Origin: JADKHC01 sp047600805
GTDB taxonomy: Bacteria; Verrucomicrobiota; Verrucomicrobiia; Opitutales; Opitutaceae
DNA: 64,000 bases
Reading direction: 5' to 3'
Assembly: GCA_047600805.1 (NCBI GenBank)
Contig: JASGKG010000001.1
Span: 2,790,001 to 2,854,000 of the forward strand
In this document: one piece after another, positions 35,210-45,200 of the stretch
How the letters are laid out: each line of letters starts with the position of its first letter
How positions within the stretch are numbered: position 1 is the first letter of the stretch
Position numbers and translations under genes: made by a program
Notes under the pieces: generated by a model
What the model was told of the DNA's origin: nothing
What the model saw: the letters and a program-made list of their open reading frames with translations, nothing else
The model's database searches: none

Positions 35210-36763
35210 ATGGCTATTTCGCCTGACCTCCTGAAGCAGCTCGAAGAAAAGCGCAAAGCAATCTACGAAGCTGGCGGCAAAGACAAACTCGCCGAACGCA
35301 AAAAGAAGGGCCTCATGAACGCGCGCGAGCGCCTCGAGGCACTTTTCCAGCCGGGCACTTTCATGGAGTTCGGTCTCCACGCCCAAAACCAAGGCCATGA
35401 TTTCGGTCTCGCCGACAAGTTCTTCGCGGCTGACGGCGTCATCACCGGCATCGGTTACATCGATGGTCGTCCGGTCGCGGCCTACTCGCAGGACTTCACG
35501 GTCGGCGGTGGTTCACTCGGCTCCATGCACGCCCAGAAGATCTGCAATCTTCAGGACTACGCCATGAAGTCCGGCATGCCGCTCATCGGCATCAACGACT
35601 CCGGTGGCGCGCGCATTCAAGAAGGCGACGCGGCTCTCTCCGGTTACGGTAATATCTTCTTCCGTAATGTTCTTCTCTCCGGCGTCGTTCCCCAGATTTC
35701 CATCCTCGCCGGCCCGTGCGCTGGCGGCGCGGCTTACTCGCCGGCCCTCACGGACTTCATCATCATGACGAAGTCGAACGCCCAAATGTTCATCTGTGGC
35801 CCCGAGGTCATCAAAGCCGCGACCGGCCAAACCGTCACGATGGACGAAATCGGTTCCGCCGCCGCCCACGCCACGATCAGCGGCAACATCCACTTCGTCG
35901 CTGAAAACGAACAGCACGCGCTCGAGATCGCGAAGAAGCTGCACTCGTTCCTCCCGTCGAACAACATCATGGATCCTCCGCACCATCCGACCCCGACGGT
36001 CTCGATGGAGCCCGATCCGGCGATGAACGATATCGTTCCGGAAGATCCGAAAGCTCCGCTCGACGTGCTCAAGGTCATCGCCCGTCTCGTCGACAACGGC
36101 GACTTCCTCGAAGTGCAGCGCGATTTCGCCAAGAACATCGTGGTCGGCTTCTGCCGTATCCAAGGAATTGTTACCGGCATCATCGCCAACCAGCCCGCCG
36201 TCAAGGCAGGCACGCTCGACATCGACTCCTCCGACAAGGGCGCGCGCTTCATCCGTTTCTGCAACGTCTTCAACATTCCGATCGTCACCTTGGTCGACGT
36301 CCCCGGATTCATGCCTGGCATTCAGCAGGAACGCGGCGGCATCATCCGCCACGGCGCCAAGATGCTCTTCGCCTACGCAGCCGCGACGGTTCCGAAGATC
36401 ACGGTCATCATGCGCAAAGCCTACGGTGGCGCTTATCTCGCCATGTGCTCGAGCGACCTCGGGGCTGATCTTGTCTTCGCTTGGCCGACCGCTGAGATCG
36501 CCGTCATGGGCGCCGAAGGTGCCGTCAAGATTCTCTTCAAGCGCGAGATCGCTTCCGCCGCTGATCCGAAGAAGAAGGAAAAAGAGCTTTCCGCGGAATA
36601 CCGCGACAAGTTCGCTGCTCCTTACGAAGCGGCCAGCAAGGCGCTCATCACCGACGTTATCGAGCCGGCTCAGACCCGCGGCATCGTCGCGATGGCCCTG
36701 CGCAACACGCTCGCGAAACGCGAGACCCGCCCGCCCAAGAAGCACGGCAACATCCCGCTCTAA
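35210..36763 (+). CDS. mmdA: Methylmalonyl-CoA decarboxylase alpha subunit / propionyl-CoA carboxylase beta-type carboxyltransferase
   Basis: The 517-residue protein is a complete acyl-CoA carboxyltransferase. It has NARERLEALFQPGTFMEFG, the oxyanion hole loops GGARIQEGDAALSGYG and GGAAYSPALTDFI, then PGFMPGIQQERGGIIRHGAK and MGAEGAVKILFKREI. In carboxylases this subunit pairs with a biotin carboxylase, but none is encoded here. Instead, a biotin carrier and a Na+-pump beta subunit follow, so it is best read as the alpha subunit of a Na+-pumping methylmalonyl-CoA decarboxylase. That enzyme would release CO2 from (S)-methylmalonyl-CoA to give propionyl-CoA. Confidence 0.93.
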   Translation: MAISPDLLKQLEEKRKAIYEAGGKDKLAERKKKGLMNARERLEALFQPGTFMEFGLHAQNQGHDFGLADKFFAADGVITGIGYIDGRPVAAYSQDFTVGGGSLGSMHAQKICNLQDYAMKSGMPLIGINDSGGARIQEGDAALSGYGNIFFRNVLLSGVVPQISILAGPCAGGAAYSPALTDFIIMTKSNAQMFICGPEVIKAATGQTVTMDEIGSAAAHATISGNIHFVAENEQHALEIAKKLHSFLPSNNIMDPPHHPTPTVSMEPDPAMNDIVPEDPKAPLDVLKVIARLVDNGDFLEVQRDFAKNIVVGFCRIQGIVTGIIANQPAVKAGTLDIDSSDKGARFIRFCNVFNIPIVTLVDVPGFMPGIQQERGGIIRHGAKMLFAYAAATVPKITVIMRKAYGGAYLAMCSSDLGADLVFAWPTAEIAVMGAEGAVKILFKREIASAADPKKKEKELSAEYRDKFAAPYEAASKALITDVIEPAQTRGIVAMALRNTLAKRETRPPKKHGNIPL

Positions 36764-36796
36764 TCGGCAGGTACAAGCCAGGTCTGCTTTTCCAAA

Positions 36797-37180
36797 ATGT
36801 ACTTATCTTCTTCCATCCTCGCTGCAGCGGCTGTGACGCAAATCGAGCCGCTGTTCGGCAATCAGTGGGTGGCCCTGCTCGTGATCCTCGTGGGCGTGGC
36901 CGTTCTACTTTTCGCCGTGGCTGGTGTAGGGAAATGGTTAGCGGCGACTCATCCCGATGAGCCGGTCGCGCCAAAGCCCGCACCCGTTACCATTGAAACT
37001 TCCTCCGACGCTCCTTCAGCCGAAGTGTTCGCCGCCATCGCCGCCGCTGTCGCGGTGACGTTCGGCAGCAAGTCGCGCATCGCTGCAATCCATCCTTCGT
37101 CGATCGCGATTGAGCCCGGCCCACTCCAGTGGTCCGCTGAAGGTCGCCGCCAGATCTATTCCTCTCACAAGGTCCGCTAA
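36797..37180 (+). CDS. mmdD: Decarboxylase delta/gamma-like membrane subunit (OadG/MmdD type)
   Basis: This 127-residue protein has one membrane helix (WVALLVILVGVAVLLFAVAGVGKWLA), a Pro-rich linker and a conserved C-terminal motif (AEVFAAIAAAVAVTFG ... WSAEGRRQIYSSHKVR). OadG-like subunits assemble the carboxyltransferase and carrier onto the membrane beta subunit. It lies 33 bases after mmdA and 30 before the carrier gene. A paralogue with the same C-terminal motif is found at 39276-39656. Confidence 0.85.
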   Translation: MYLSSSILAAAAVTQIEPLFGNQWVALLVILVGVAVLLFAVAGVGKWLAATHPDEPVAPKPAPVTIETSSDAPSAEVFAAIAAAVAVTFGSKSRIAAIHPSSIAIEPGPLQWSAEGRRQIYSSHKVR

Positions 37181-37210
37181 TCCCCACGAATAACTCGCTA
37201 TTCCAGTCAT

Positions 37211-37594
37211 ATGAAAAAACTCCGCGTCACAGTTGAGGGCAAAGCCTACGAAGTGCTCGTCGAAATCCTCGACGAAGGCACCCAAACCGCAGCGCCTATG
37301 CCCGTCACGCCGGCCAACGTCGGACCTGTTCCCGTCGCCGCTCCCGCCCCCAAACCCGCCGCGCCCAAGGGCAACGCCGGTCCCGGCGAAGTCGTAAGCC
37401 CCCTCGCTGGCAAGCTCGTCTCCGTCGACGTCAAGCTCGGCGATACCGTCGCTGAAGGCGCTCAGGTCGCGACGATCGAAGCGATGAAGATGAACACCTA
37501 CATCTACGCTCCGAAAGCCGGCAAGGTCACCGCTATCAATATCACTCCTGGCGACGGCGTCGAAGAAGGCACCGTCATCCTCGTTATCGGCTAA
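37211..37594 (+). CDS. mmdC: Biotin carrier protein of the decarboxylase
   Basis: This 127-residue protein has an N-terminal segment (MKKLRVTVEGKAYEVLVEIL), an Ala/Pro-rich hinge (~25-58) and a biotinyl domain (GEVVSPLAGKLVSVDVKLGDTV ... VATIEAMKMNTYIYAP). The biotin lysine is K93 in EAMKM. It shuttles CO2 from the alpha subunit to the membrane beta subunit. BirA, encoded at 41051, would attach the biotin. Confidence 0.94.
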   Translation: MKKLRVTVEGKAYEVLVEILDEGTQTAAPMPVTPANVGPVPVAAPAPKPAAPKGNAGPGEVVSPLAGKLVSVDVKLGDTVAEGAQVATIEAMKMNTYIYAPKAGKVTAINITPGDGVEEGTVILVIG

Positions 37595-37651
37595 CCGCCA
37601 ATCGTTCTTCCTCCGGCTTGGACGATCGCGCCCAAGCCGGAACCCAATCCA

Positions 37652-37774
37652 GTGAAAACCGCTATTCTTTTTACTCTGCTCGTCTTCGGCATCGCGTTTG
37701 TGATGTCGATGCTGGTCGCCCTCCTCATCAAGGGGCTCTACCGCGCTCTCAGGCACTTCACCGCCAAGTCCTGA
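37652..37774 (+). CDS. 40-residue OadG-related membrane subunit
   Basis: A GTG at 37652 opens a 40-codon frame: one membrane helix (TAILFTLLVFGIAFVMSMLV) with a basic C-terminal end (LYRALRHFTAKS). It sits between the carrier and beta-subunit genes, 13 bases before the latter. Size and position fit the small OadG-related subunits found in Na+-pump operons, comparable in place to the tiny epsilon subunit of Veillonella methylmalonyl-CoA decarboxylase. No strong Shine-Dalgarno is seen. Confidence 0.7.
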   Translation: MKTAILFTLLVFGIAFVMSMLVALLIKGLYRALRHFTAKS

Positions 37775-37786
37775 CGAAGGTTTTCC

Positions 37787-39070
37787 ATGCAAAATTTCCA
37801 TATCATCGATCTGTTCCAGGGCTTCACAACGATGTCCGCTGTGCCGACCGGCATTCTGGTCGCCCGCATCGGACTCATTTTCTTGGGCATCCTCATGCTC
37901 TATTTGGGCAAGAAGGGGATTCTCGAGCCCTTGCTGATGATCCCGATGGGATTGGGCATGGCAGCAGTAAATGCGGGCGTCCTTTTCCTCGATCCGCACA
38001 CCAGCGCTCGTGTGATGGACGTCGCACCTTCCGCAATCGACGCGGCCGCAGCCACGGGAAAAACGATTCCTGGAACGCTGTTCATGGCCCCGCTCGTTCA
38101 GAATACCGACAATCTGATGTACATCCTGCAGGTCGATTTCCTGCAGCCGATCTACACGTTCATGTTTAGCAACGGCCTGATTGCTTGCTTCGTGTTCATG
38201 GGCATCGGCGTTCTTCTCGACGTCGGTTTCGTCATCAGCCGTCCGTTCCAAAGTATGTTTTTGGCGATCTTCGCCGAAATGGGCACGGTCATGACGTTCC
38301 CGATCGCGGTTGCGATGGGTCTTCCTTACAACGAAGCCGCTTCGATCGCGATGGTCGGCGGCGCCGATGGTCCGATGGTGTTGTTCACCTCGCTGACGCT
38401 CGCAAAAGATATCTTCGTTCCAATCACCGTCGTCGCCTATCTGTACCTGGGCCTTTGTTACGGTGGTTACCCTTACCTGATCCGCTTCTTGGTTCCGGCC
38501 AAGCTCCGCGGCATCAAGCTCCCGAAAAAGAAAACGGAAATCGTCACCTCGGATGAGAAGCTCGCTTTTGCCGTGGTCGGTTGCACCGTGTTGTGCCTGC
38601 TCTTCCCTTCGGCCGCTCCGCTGTTGCTCAGCTTGTTCGTGGGTGTTGCGGTTCGTGAATCCGGCCTGAAGTACTTCATCCAACTCATCGACGGCCCGAT
38701 CCTTTACGGCTCGACGATGTTCCTCGGCCTGACGTTGGGCGTGCTCTGCGAAGCTTCAACTATTCTCAATCCGAAGGTCGTGATTCTCCTCGTCCTCGGC
38801 ATGCTTTCGCTGCTGCTCTCCGGCGTCGGCGGCATCATCGGTGGCTACATCCTTTACTACTTCAGCGGCCGTAAAATTAATCCGGTCATCGGCATCGCGG
38901 CAGTCAGCTGCGTTCCGAGTACAGCGAAGGTCGCCCAGAAAGAAGTCACGAGCGCTAATCCCACCTCGATCATTCTTCCGGACGCGCTCGGCGCCAACGT
39001 CTGCGGCGTTCTCACGACCGCGATTCTCACCGGCATCTACGTCACCTTGGTGCCGCTGCTGATGAAGTGA
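37787..39070 (+). CDS. mmdB: Na+-translocating decarboxylase beta subunit
   Basis: The 427-residue polytopic membrane protein belongs to the OadB/GcdB/MmdB family. The hallmark is ASIAMVGGADGPMVLFTS near residue 185, whose aspartate takes part in Na+ transport. Other conserved stretches are NLMYILQVDFLQPIYTFMFSNGLIACFVFMGIG and LGLTLGVLCEASTILNPKVV. It decarboxylates carboxybiotin and exports Na+, conserving energy from propionate formation. The operon ends with a terminator 23 bases beyond the stop. Confidence 0.95.
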   Translation: MQNFHIIDLFQGFTTMSAVPTGILVARIGLIFLGILMLYLGKKGILEPLLMIPMGLGMAAVNAGVLFLDPHTSARVMDVAPSAIDAAAATGKTIPGTLFMAPLVQNTDNLMYILQVDFLQPIYTFMFSNGLIACFVFMGIGVLLDVGFVISRPFQSMFLAIFAEMGTVMTFPIAVAMGLPYNEAASIAMVGGADGPMVLFTSLTLAKDIFVPITVVAYLYLGLCYGGYPYLIRFLVPAKLRGIKLPKKKTEIVTSDEKLAFAVVGCTVLCLLFPSAAPLLLSLFVGVAVRESGLKYFIQLIDGPILYGSTMFLGLTLGVLCEASTILNPKVVILLVLGMLSLLLSGVGGIIGGYILYYFSGRKINPVIGIAAVSCVPSTAKVAQKEVTSANPTSIILPDALGANVCGVLTTAILTGIYVTLVPLLMK

Positions 39071-39092
39071 TTTAGTGTCTGGTTTTGTTTTG

Positions 39093-39121
39093 AAGCCACG
39101 TCGCAAGACGTGGCTTTTTTG
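39093..39121 (+). terminator. Rho-independent terminator of the decarboxylase operon
   Basis: The stem AAGCCACGTC / GACGTGGCTT with a GCAA tetraloop is followed by six or more T. It lies just beyond the mmdB stop. Confidence 0.92.
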
Positions 39122-39275
39122 TTGGTTTCAGCTTCAGGGCCTGTTCAAACGCCCGTTCAAAAACGTTCAATTTTTTAGAGGTAAGAACGCAAAAAGAAGC
39201 CTCCCTAAATTGTACCCGGATAACAAGGATTATGGCTTGAATCGCTTCTTCCACTAGCCACATCCTCCCCCGCGT

Positions 39276-39656
39276 ATGCTAAGCCCCCAGCTGCTAGCCG
39301 AAACCCCCGGCTCGTCCTCCTCGTTAAGCATCCAAACCATTCTGCTCGCTGTGATCGCCGTGGCCCTTGTCGCGGTAGCATTCGGGCTCGCCAAGCTCAG
39401 CCGCCGGGTAAAAACCGTCGAAGCGACCGCCACTCGGCCGCCTTTTGCGCCGCCAATGCCTGCGACACCCTCGCCCGTCGCGCCCGCCGTCAACGGCAAG
39501 ATCCCGCCGCAAGTCGTCGCCGCCATTTCCGCCGCTGTGCATTTGAGCATCGGCTCCAATCACCGCATCCTGGCCGTTGGCCAACCATGTCCGCACCGCC
39601 AAGCTTGGTCCTTGGAAGGACGCCGCCAAGTGTTTAGTTCTCATAAGGTCCGCTAG
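39276..39656 (+). CDS. Second OadG/MmdD-like subunit (paralogue)
   Basis: This 126-residue protein has one membrane helix (TILLAVIAVALVAVAFGLAKL), a Pro-rich linker and the C-terminal motif PPQVVAAISAAVHLSIG ... WSLEGRRQVFSSHKVR. That motif is nearly the same as that of the subunit at 36797-37180. It lies after the operon terminator and 36 bases ahead of the terC-like gene, so it is separately expressed. It may replace MmdD under other conditions or serve another biotin-dependent decarboxylase. Confidence 0.75.
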   Translation: MLSPQLLAETPGSSSSLSIQTILLAVIAVALVAVAFGLAKLSRRVKTVEATATRPPFAPPMPATPSPVAPAVNGKIPPQVVAAISAAVHLSIGSNHRILAVGQPCPHRQAWSLEGRRQVFSSHKVR

Positions 39657-39692
39657 TCTCGGCACGCGCAGGCGTGCTGGCTGGCCCGGCTT

Positions 39693-40700
39693 ATGGAAAC
39701 GAAAACACTCCTTTGGATTATCTTCTGGTCACTCTTTGTAATCGTATCGCTGATCGATTACTACGTCGTCACCCATCGAAAGACGGCAATCACGGTAAAA
39801 ACCGCCTTACGTTGGACCGGTGTCTGGATCGGCGTAGCGCTCAGCTTTTCGGGAGCGATCTACTTCCTCCATCCGAACGGCAAGGAGCTCTTCATGGAGT
39901 ACATTTCGGGTTACCTCACCGAGTACTCTTTGTCGGTGGATAACCTGTTCGTCTTCATCCTGATTTTCTCGCTCATGGGCGTTCAAGAGGTCGCTCAACC
40001 GAAGCTGATCAAGCTCGGCATCTATCTCTCGATCGTCCTGCGCATCATCTTCATTCTTTTCGGCATCGCGCTGATCACCAAGTTCCACTGGCTTATTTAC
40101 GTCTTCGGCGCACTGCTCGTCTGGACGGCGTGGAAAATGATCTCGGCCCACGACGACGATCAGGTTCATCCAGACAAAAACCTGCTCTACAAAATGGCTT
40201 CGCGCTTTCTGCCGGTTCACAACGATCCGCAGGAGAACAGGCGCCTCTTCGTCCAGCTGGACGGCAAACGTTACATCACGCCGTTCTTCCTCGTCTTCCT
40301 CGTGATCGGCAGCACCGATGTGCTGTTCGCGATCGACTCCATTCCGGCGATCATGGGCATCAGCCAGGATTCCTTCGTCGTGCTCACGTCCAACGTCTTT
40401 GCCGTTCTCGGCCTGAACTCCCTGTTCTTCGCGATCCGCGGGATCATGGGGCTGTTCAAATTCCTGAAACACGGTGTCAGCGTGATCCTGTTTTTCATCG
40501 GAGCCAAAATGATGCTGCCCGCGCTCGGGATGGTCTTCGCCCGCACGGGGCTGACGTCGCTGGGCCACACGCTCGAAGCTTCGGAAGAATGGTTTAAGGA
40601 GCGCACTTACGTTTCGCTTTTGATCATTATCGTTGTGCTGCTGGCGTCGATTTTGGCCTCGGTGCTTCACGACCGTTTTAGCCAGAAGCAAACGTCATAA
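39693..40700 (+). CDS. TerC-family integral membrane protein
   Basis: The 335-residue protein has about nine membrane helices and TerC/Alx features: FMEYISGYLTEYSLSVDNLFVFILIFS with the acidic residues of the first conserved helix, and the matching VIGSTDVLFAIDSIPAIMGIS. Alx-type proteins export manganese or protect exported metalloproteins; tellurite resistance is the historical name. Length and motifs are normal. The start is ATG 39693. Confidence 0.93.
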   Translation: METKTLLWIIFWSLFVIVSLIDYYVVTHRKTAITVKTALRWTGVWIGVALSFSGAIYFLHPNGKELFMEYISGYLTEYSLSVDNLFVFILIFSLMGVQEVAQPKLIKLGIYLSIVLRIIFILFGIALITKFHWLIYVFGALLVWTAWKMISAHDDDQVHPDKNLLYKMASRFLPVHNDPQENRRLFVQLDGKRYITPFFLVFLVIGSTDVLFAIDSIPAIMGISQDSFVVLTSNVFAVLGLNSLFFAIRGIMGLFKFLKHGVSVILFFIGAKMMLPALGMVFARTGLTSLGHTLEASEEWFKERTYVSLLIIIVVLLASILASVLHDRFSQKQTS

Positions 40701-40780
40701 GCTCACCACGGCCGTTTCTGATCGTGGGAAACCGGCCGCGCGTCTTGAAAGGACATCGCGATTTCTGACATATCTGTAGC

Positions 40781-41029
40781 GTGAAATTTAATTCCGTACG
40801 CTCCGCCTGGCGCTATTGGGTCGCTGGCATCGCTCTCGCGCTGATCGGCGTGGTCGTCGCGCGCGTGCTCGCGGCTTCCTACACGGGCCGGAGCCACGCG
40901 GTCATCGTCAGCCTCGGACGGCTCGCCACCATCATCGGCCTCCTCGTGATCGCGATCGGCATCAACCGCCGGGCGAAAAACGCCGCCAAAGACGAATCAT
41001 CCGAAAGCGATAAACCCAGCGATCGCTAA
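40781..41029 (+). CDS. Small two-helix membrane protein
   Basis: A GTG start gives 82 residues with two membrane helices (YWVAGIALALIGVVVARVLA and LGRLATIIGLLVIAIGI) and a charged C-terminal tail (KNAAKDESSESDKPSDR). It lies 21 bases before birA, probably in one transcript. Function unknown. Confidence 0.6.
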   Translation: MKFNSVRSAWRYWVAGIALALIGVVVARVLAASYTGRSHAVIVSLGRLATIIGLLVIAIGINRRAKNAAKDESSESDKPSDR

Positions 41030-41050
41030 CCGAACCAGCCCGCGCAAACC

Positions 41051-41815
41051 ATGGCATCCGAGCCCACCGTCACCGAACGCAGCTGTCGCTCAGTCGCTGG
41101 CTGGCAGTTGCACGAATTCGCGTCGCTCCCTTCCACCAACCCCATCGCGGGCGCACTTCCGCCCTGGCACGCCGTGCGAGCCGACGTGCAGACCAACGGC
41201 CGCGGACGCACCGGACGCACGTGGATCTCCGACGCGGGAGGGCTTTGGCTGTCCGCCGTGGTTCCCGCTCCCGGTCCGCGAAAAAAATGGAGCATCCTTC
41301 CGCTCGCCACAGGCTGGGCCGTGATCGAAGCGCTGCGCGGCATCGGCATCGAAGGTCTGCGCCTTCGCTGGCCTAACGACATTCTTCTCGACCGACGGAA
41401 ACTCGCCGGGCTGCTCGTCGAGCAATACCAACCCGAGACTGCGGTCATCGGCGTCGGCATCAACATCGGCAACCGGCCGGAAGGCCAGGATGCACTCTTG
41501 GCCGGCCATACGGTCAGTGTTTCGGAACTCGCCCAGCGCCCGGTTTCGCTCGACGAGGTCACCGCCCTCACCTTGAACGCCTTTCGCCGCATGCAGGGCA
41601 TCATCGAGCAGGATCGCTTCGCCGAAATCATCGCCGATATCAACGCACGCTGGGGCAAACCGCGCCGCGTGCAGCTCACGTTGAACACCCAACCCGAACC
41701 AGTCGCCGGATTCTTCCGCAGCGTCGACCCCGAAGGCCGCCTCAGCTTCACCGACGACCAAGGCTCCTCGCTGACTCTCGAAGCCAGCCAAGTGGCGCTG
41801 CTGAAAGAAGTGTAG
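41051..41815 (+). CDS. birA: Biotin-[acetyl-CoA-carboxylase] ligase
   Basis: The 254-residue protein is a class I biotin ligase without the N-terminal DNA-binding domain. It has DVQTNGRGRTGRTWISDAGGLWLS (the GRGRxGR biotinyl-AMP loop), LRWPNDILLDRRKLAGLLVE and VIGVGINIGNRP. A C-terminal SH3-like domain follows. It couples biotin to carrier lysines via biotinyl-AMP; the MmdC carrier 3.5 kb upstream is a likely substrate. Because the repressor domain is absent it cannot act as the E. coli-type biotin operon repressor. Confidence 0.94.
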   Translation: MASEPTVTERSCRSVAGWQLHEFASLPSTNPIAGALPPWHAVRADVQTNGRGRTGRTWISDAGGLWLSAVVPAPGPRKKWSILPLATGWAVIEALRGIGIEGLRLRWPNDILLDRRKLAGLLVEQYQPETAVIGVGINIGNRPEGQDALLAGHTVSVSELAQRPVSLDEVTALTLNAFRRMQGIIEQDRFAEIIADINARWGKPRRVQLTLNTQPEPVAGFFRSVDPEGRLSFTDDQGSSLTLEASQVALLKEV

Positions 41816-42217
41816 AGCGCTCAAACATGTCAGGCGTTTGAGCTCGGGCGCGACCGCCGCGCGCGCCGAAACGGCTGGTTCCAAACAGAACCTCCGAGGT
41901 GGAACGCGTTGTCCCAAACGCGTTGAGTTCCTGAAATCGCGACGAGAGGAAGAAATCTAAACGAGTGACCAAATGATTAACAGTCACCTCTTGAATCACC
42001 AGTCCTCGCCTCTTCTTCACCTCCGCTATATTCAGTCCTCTTGTTCTCCTCATCTAGTCCACCCATTTCCCAGGATTGCCCTTCCGCCGAAACTCCTCTT
42101 ACATCCAAGCACTCCATTCCATGAACTTCGCTGGGGGAACTGCATACGGTAGCTAATCAGTGCCGGTCGAAAATACGAGGTTGCTCTATCTCTGTTCCGA
42201 CGAGGGAACCTACAACT
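41816..42217. repeat. Intergenic region with a hairpin and a dispersed palindromic repeat
   Basis: The region opens with an 8-base hairpin, gctcaaac / gtttgagc (41818-41843). Near 41893-41930 is a copy of the dispersed element gaggtggaacgcgttgtcccaaacgcgttg, in which aacgcgtt occurs twice. Similar copies are at 50326, 54225 and 54460. The remaining sequence before 42218 is AT-richer and has no gene I can support; it should hold the promoter of the STAND gene. Confidence 0.6.
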
Positions 42218-45200
42218 ATGTTTGAAATATCTGGCGACGACATCGTCAATTTAAGCGATCCTGACTTAAGGTCTCTCGTAAAGAGACTGGCTATAGCCGA
42301 ACTTCGCTCGCGAGGCTGTCCTCTTTCTTCTGTCACTACGGGCGGCCATCAGGATGCTGCCGACGGTGGCATCGATGTGCGCGTCGATTGCCCTACAGAG
42401 ATCGTTAGCCCCGACTTCGTGCCGAGCCGACTCACCGGGTATCAAGTAAAGAAACATGACATGTCCGCCGGCGCCATCGAAGAGGAGATGCGACCGAAAA
42501 ACTTTCTCAGAAGTGCGATCCGCGCCTTAGCACAGGCATCCGGCTCTTACGTGATAGTGAGTGCCGCAGCATCGGTCACGGACAGTCGGCTCACTGACCG
42601 TAAGAACGCAATGCGCCACGCACTACATGATCTTCCCTGTGCGTCGCAACTGCACACCGACTTCTATGACCGCGATCGCCTATCCAATTGGGTTAACGAA
42701 TATCCAGGCGCTATCGCTTGGGTGCGCGAGCGAGTCGGACGATCACTTTCCGGATGGAGTGGTGTCGGTGATTGGGAAGGGCCTACTGATGGAAAGCCCA
42801 AGCCCTATCTCCTCGACGAGACGGCCTGCTTGATTGATGAGCGGTCATGCAATCGCGAACCGGTCACTATCGCGAAAGGCATCGTCAACCTGCGCGCAGC
42901 CCTTTCCACGCCTCAAACGTGCATTCGGCTTATCGGGTTGTCAGGCCTCGGTAAGACCCGTCTCGTACAAGCACTATTCGAGGAGAGTGTCGGCAAAGAT
43001 CCACTCGATCCGAGTCTCGCGGTCTATACCGATTATTCCGCCCCACCCAATCCCACAGCCCGCGATATGGCTCGCGATCTAGTAGCTCGCGGCCAGCGCG
43101 CTATCCTCGTCGTCGACAACTGTAATCCGGAAACTCACTCAGAGCTCGCGCGTCTGTGTGCAGCGAATGCCAGCAAAGTCAGCCTTCTTACCGTCGAATA
43201 CGATGTTCGCGATGATGAGCCCGAGCGAACCGAGGTGTTCCGTCTTCAATCTGTCTCTCCGGAGCTTGTGACCGAATGGCTCAAGCAAAATTTCCCCGAC
43301 ATTTCGCAGATCGACCGGGAAAGAGTCGCCGAGTTCAGCGGCGGCAATTTTCGTGTCGCCGGCGTGCTCGCCGGAACCGTCCACAAAGGTGAAACGCTCG
43401 GCAGCCTCAAAGACCGCGCGCTTTTTCAGCGTATTTTTCATCAAGGGCGCAGCGATCCAGATCAACACCTCCTTCATGCAGCAGAGGATTTGTCACTCCT
43501 TTACTCGATCGATGGAGCCGATGTTTCAGATGAAGGTGAACTTGCCCGTGTCGCTACCATTCGGGAAATCAGTGCCCAAGTTCTCTACGAGAAGTTGGTG
43601 GAATTACGCGACCGTGGAGTGGTTCAAGCACGTGGAAAATTCCGCGCGATCTTACCACAAGCAATCGCAAATCCCCTGGCGGCCTACGCTCTCAAGCGAA
43701 TTCCTCCTGCGAACTTCGACGAGTTTTGCGCAGCCCTTACCCCGCGAATGCTCAAGTCGGTTTCTCGACGCCTGGGCTACCTTCACGACTCGACTGATGC
43801 TCGGGCGGCGGTTGCCCGCTGGTTGCGCAGCGACGGGCCGCTCGGCAATTTAATCGAGGAGGGTGAATCCGGCTTTCAGATTATTACCAACATCGCGCCA
43901 GTTGCACCCGAAATGGTGCTTACAATGCTTGAACGCGAAATCAACGGCCCGAATGGACCATCGATTTTAGCTCCCGGTGCCTTGAATCGCTATCAATGGG
44001 TTCGGCTAATTAAGGCGCTGAGCTACGACTCCCATATGTTCGAACGCGCCATGAGACTCCTAATACGTTTTCTCACCGTCGAGCCCGAGGGAAATAATCT
44101 CAACTCCGCACGTCATGCATTCGGCGAGCTCTTCCACATTTATCTGTCTGGAACCTTAGCCAGTCCGGCGCAGCGAAGGGCATCTATCAAAACCCTAGCG
44201 ACGTCTGACGACGCAGCATTACGCTCCTGTGCATTAATCGCTCTAGACGCGTTGCTGGAAACGAACCAGTTTATGTCCACTGCCCACTTCGATTTCGGAG
44301 CGCGATCACGCGATTGGGGTTGGGAACCGAAAATTAACCGGGACATCTGGGATTGGTTCAACGAAGCAATCGCACTGGCAATCGAACTTGCACCCTATTT
44401 TGCGGAAGTTCGCGAGATACTCGCGCGGCATGCGCGTTCTCTATGGGGTAGAACAGCCTGCCATGAAGCGCTCGACCGCGCTGCAACCACTTTTATTCAA
44501 GAACGGCCGTGGATCGAAGGATGGAAAGCCTTCAAGGGCGCCATGCACTACGATGGCCAGGAAATGCCTGAGGAGATCCGTTTTAGACTCGCCCAGATAA
44601 TTAACCGGCTGAAGCCAACCGATCTTCTGCACCAAGCGCGCGCAATCGTCCTGGGTCACCTAAATGCCGGTTGGGATTTCGAAGACGGAGAAGAGGGCGA
44701 CGGGAATACAACGCGACCATGGGAAAAAGCCAGCAAGATGGCGCAGGAAATGGGCAAGTCGCTCGTCAATGAAACAGCCATCCACACACAATTTATCGCT
44801 GAACTACTAGTTGCGCAACAATCAGAGAGAGCGTTCGAATGTGGACGTGGCTTAGCCGAAGGAGCCACTGATATTAAGAAGATGTGGTGCGAACTCGCAA
44901 CAGCGTATCAGGTCGCAGAACCTAGCAAGCGGGACGCAACCGTGCTCGGAGGATTCATCTACCAAGCTCATCAGCGTGACAGCAGTGTCGTGTCACACCT
45001 GCTTGAGATGGCGATCGAAAATCCTGATCTGGCGCCGAGACTTCCCTATCTCCAGGCCCGAGCTGGCATCGACGCTGAAGGCATCGCAAGGCTCCAGCGT
45101 GCAATTCGCAAAGGCGTTCTCGTTGCCTATAGTTTTCGCAGCATTGCCAATGGCGTGGTGTCTGACTCGCCGTCAGAGCCTTTAGCCGAGCTGCTCAAAG

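Noticed and set aside
37016..38683. 555-residue minus-strand open frame
   Set aside because: It lies antisense to four recognised decarboxylase subunit genes and is His/Asp-rich shadow sequence.
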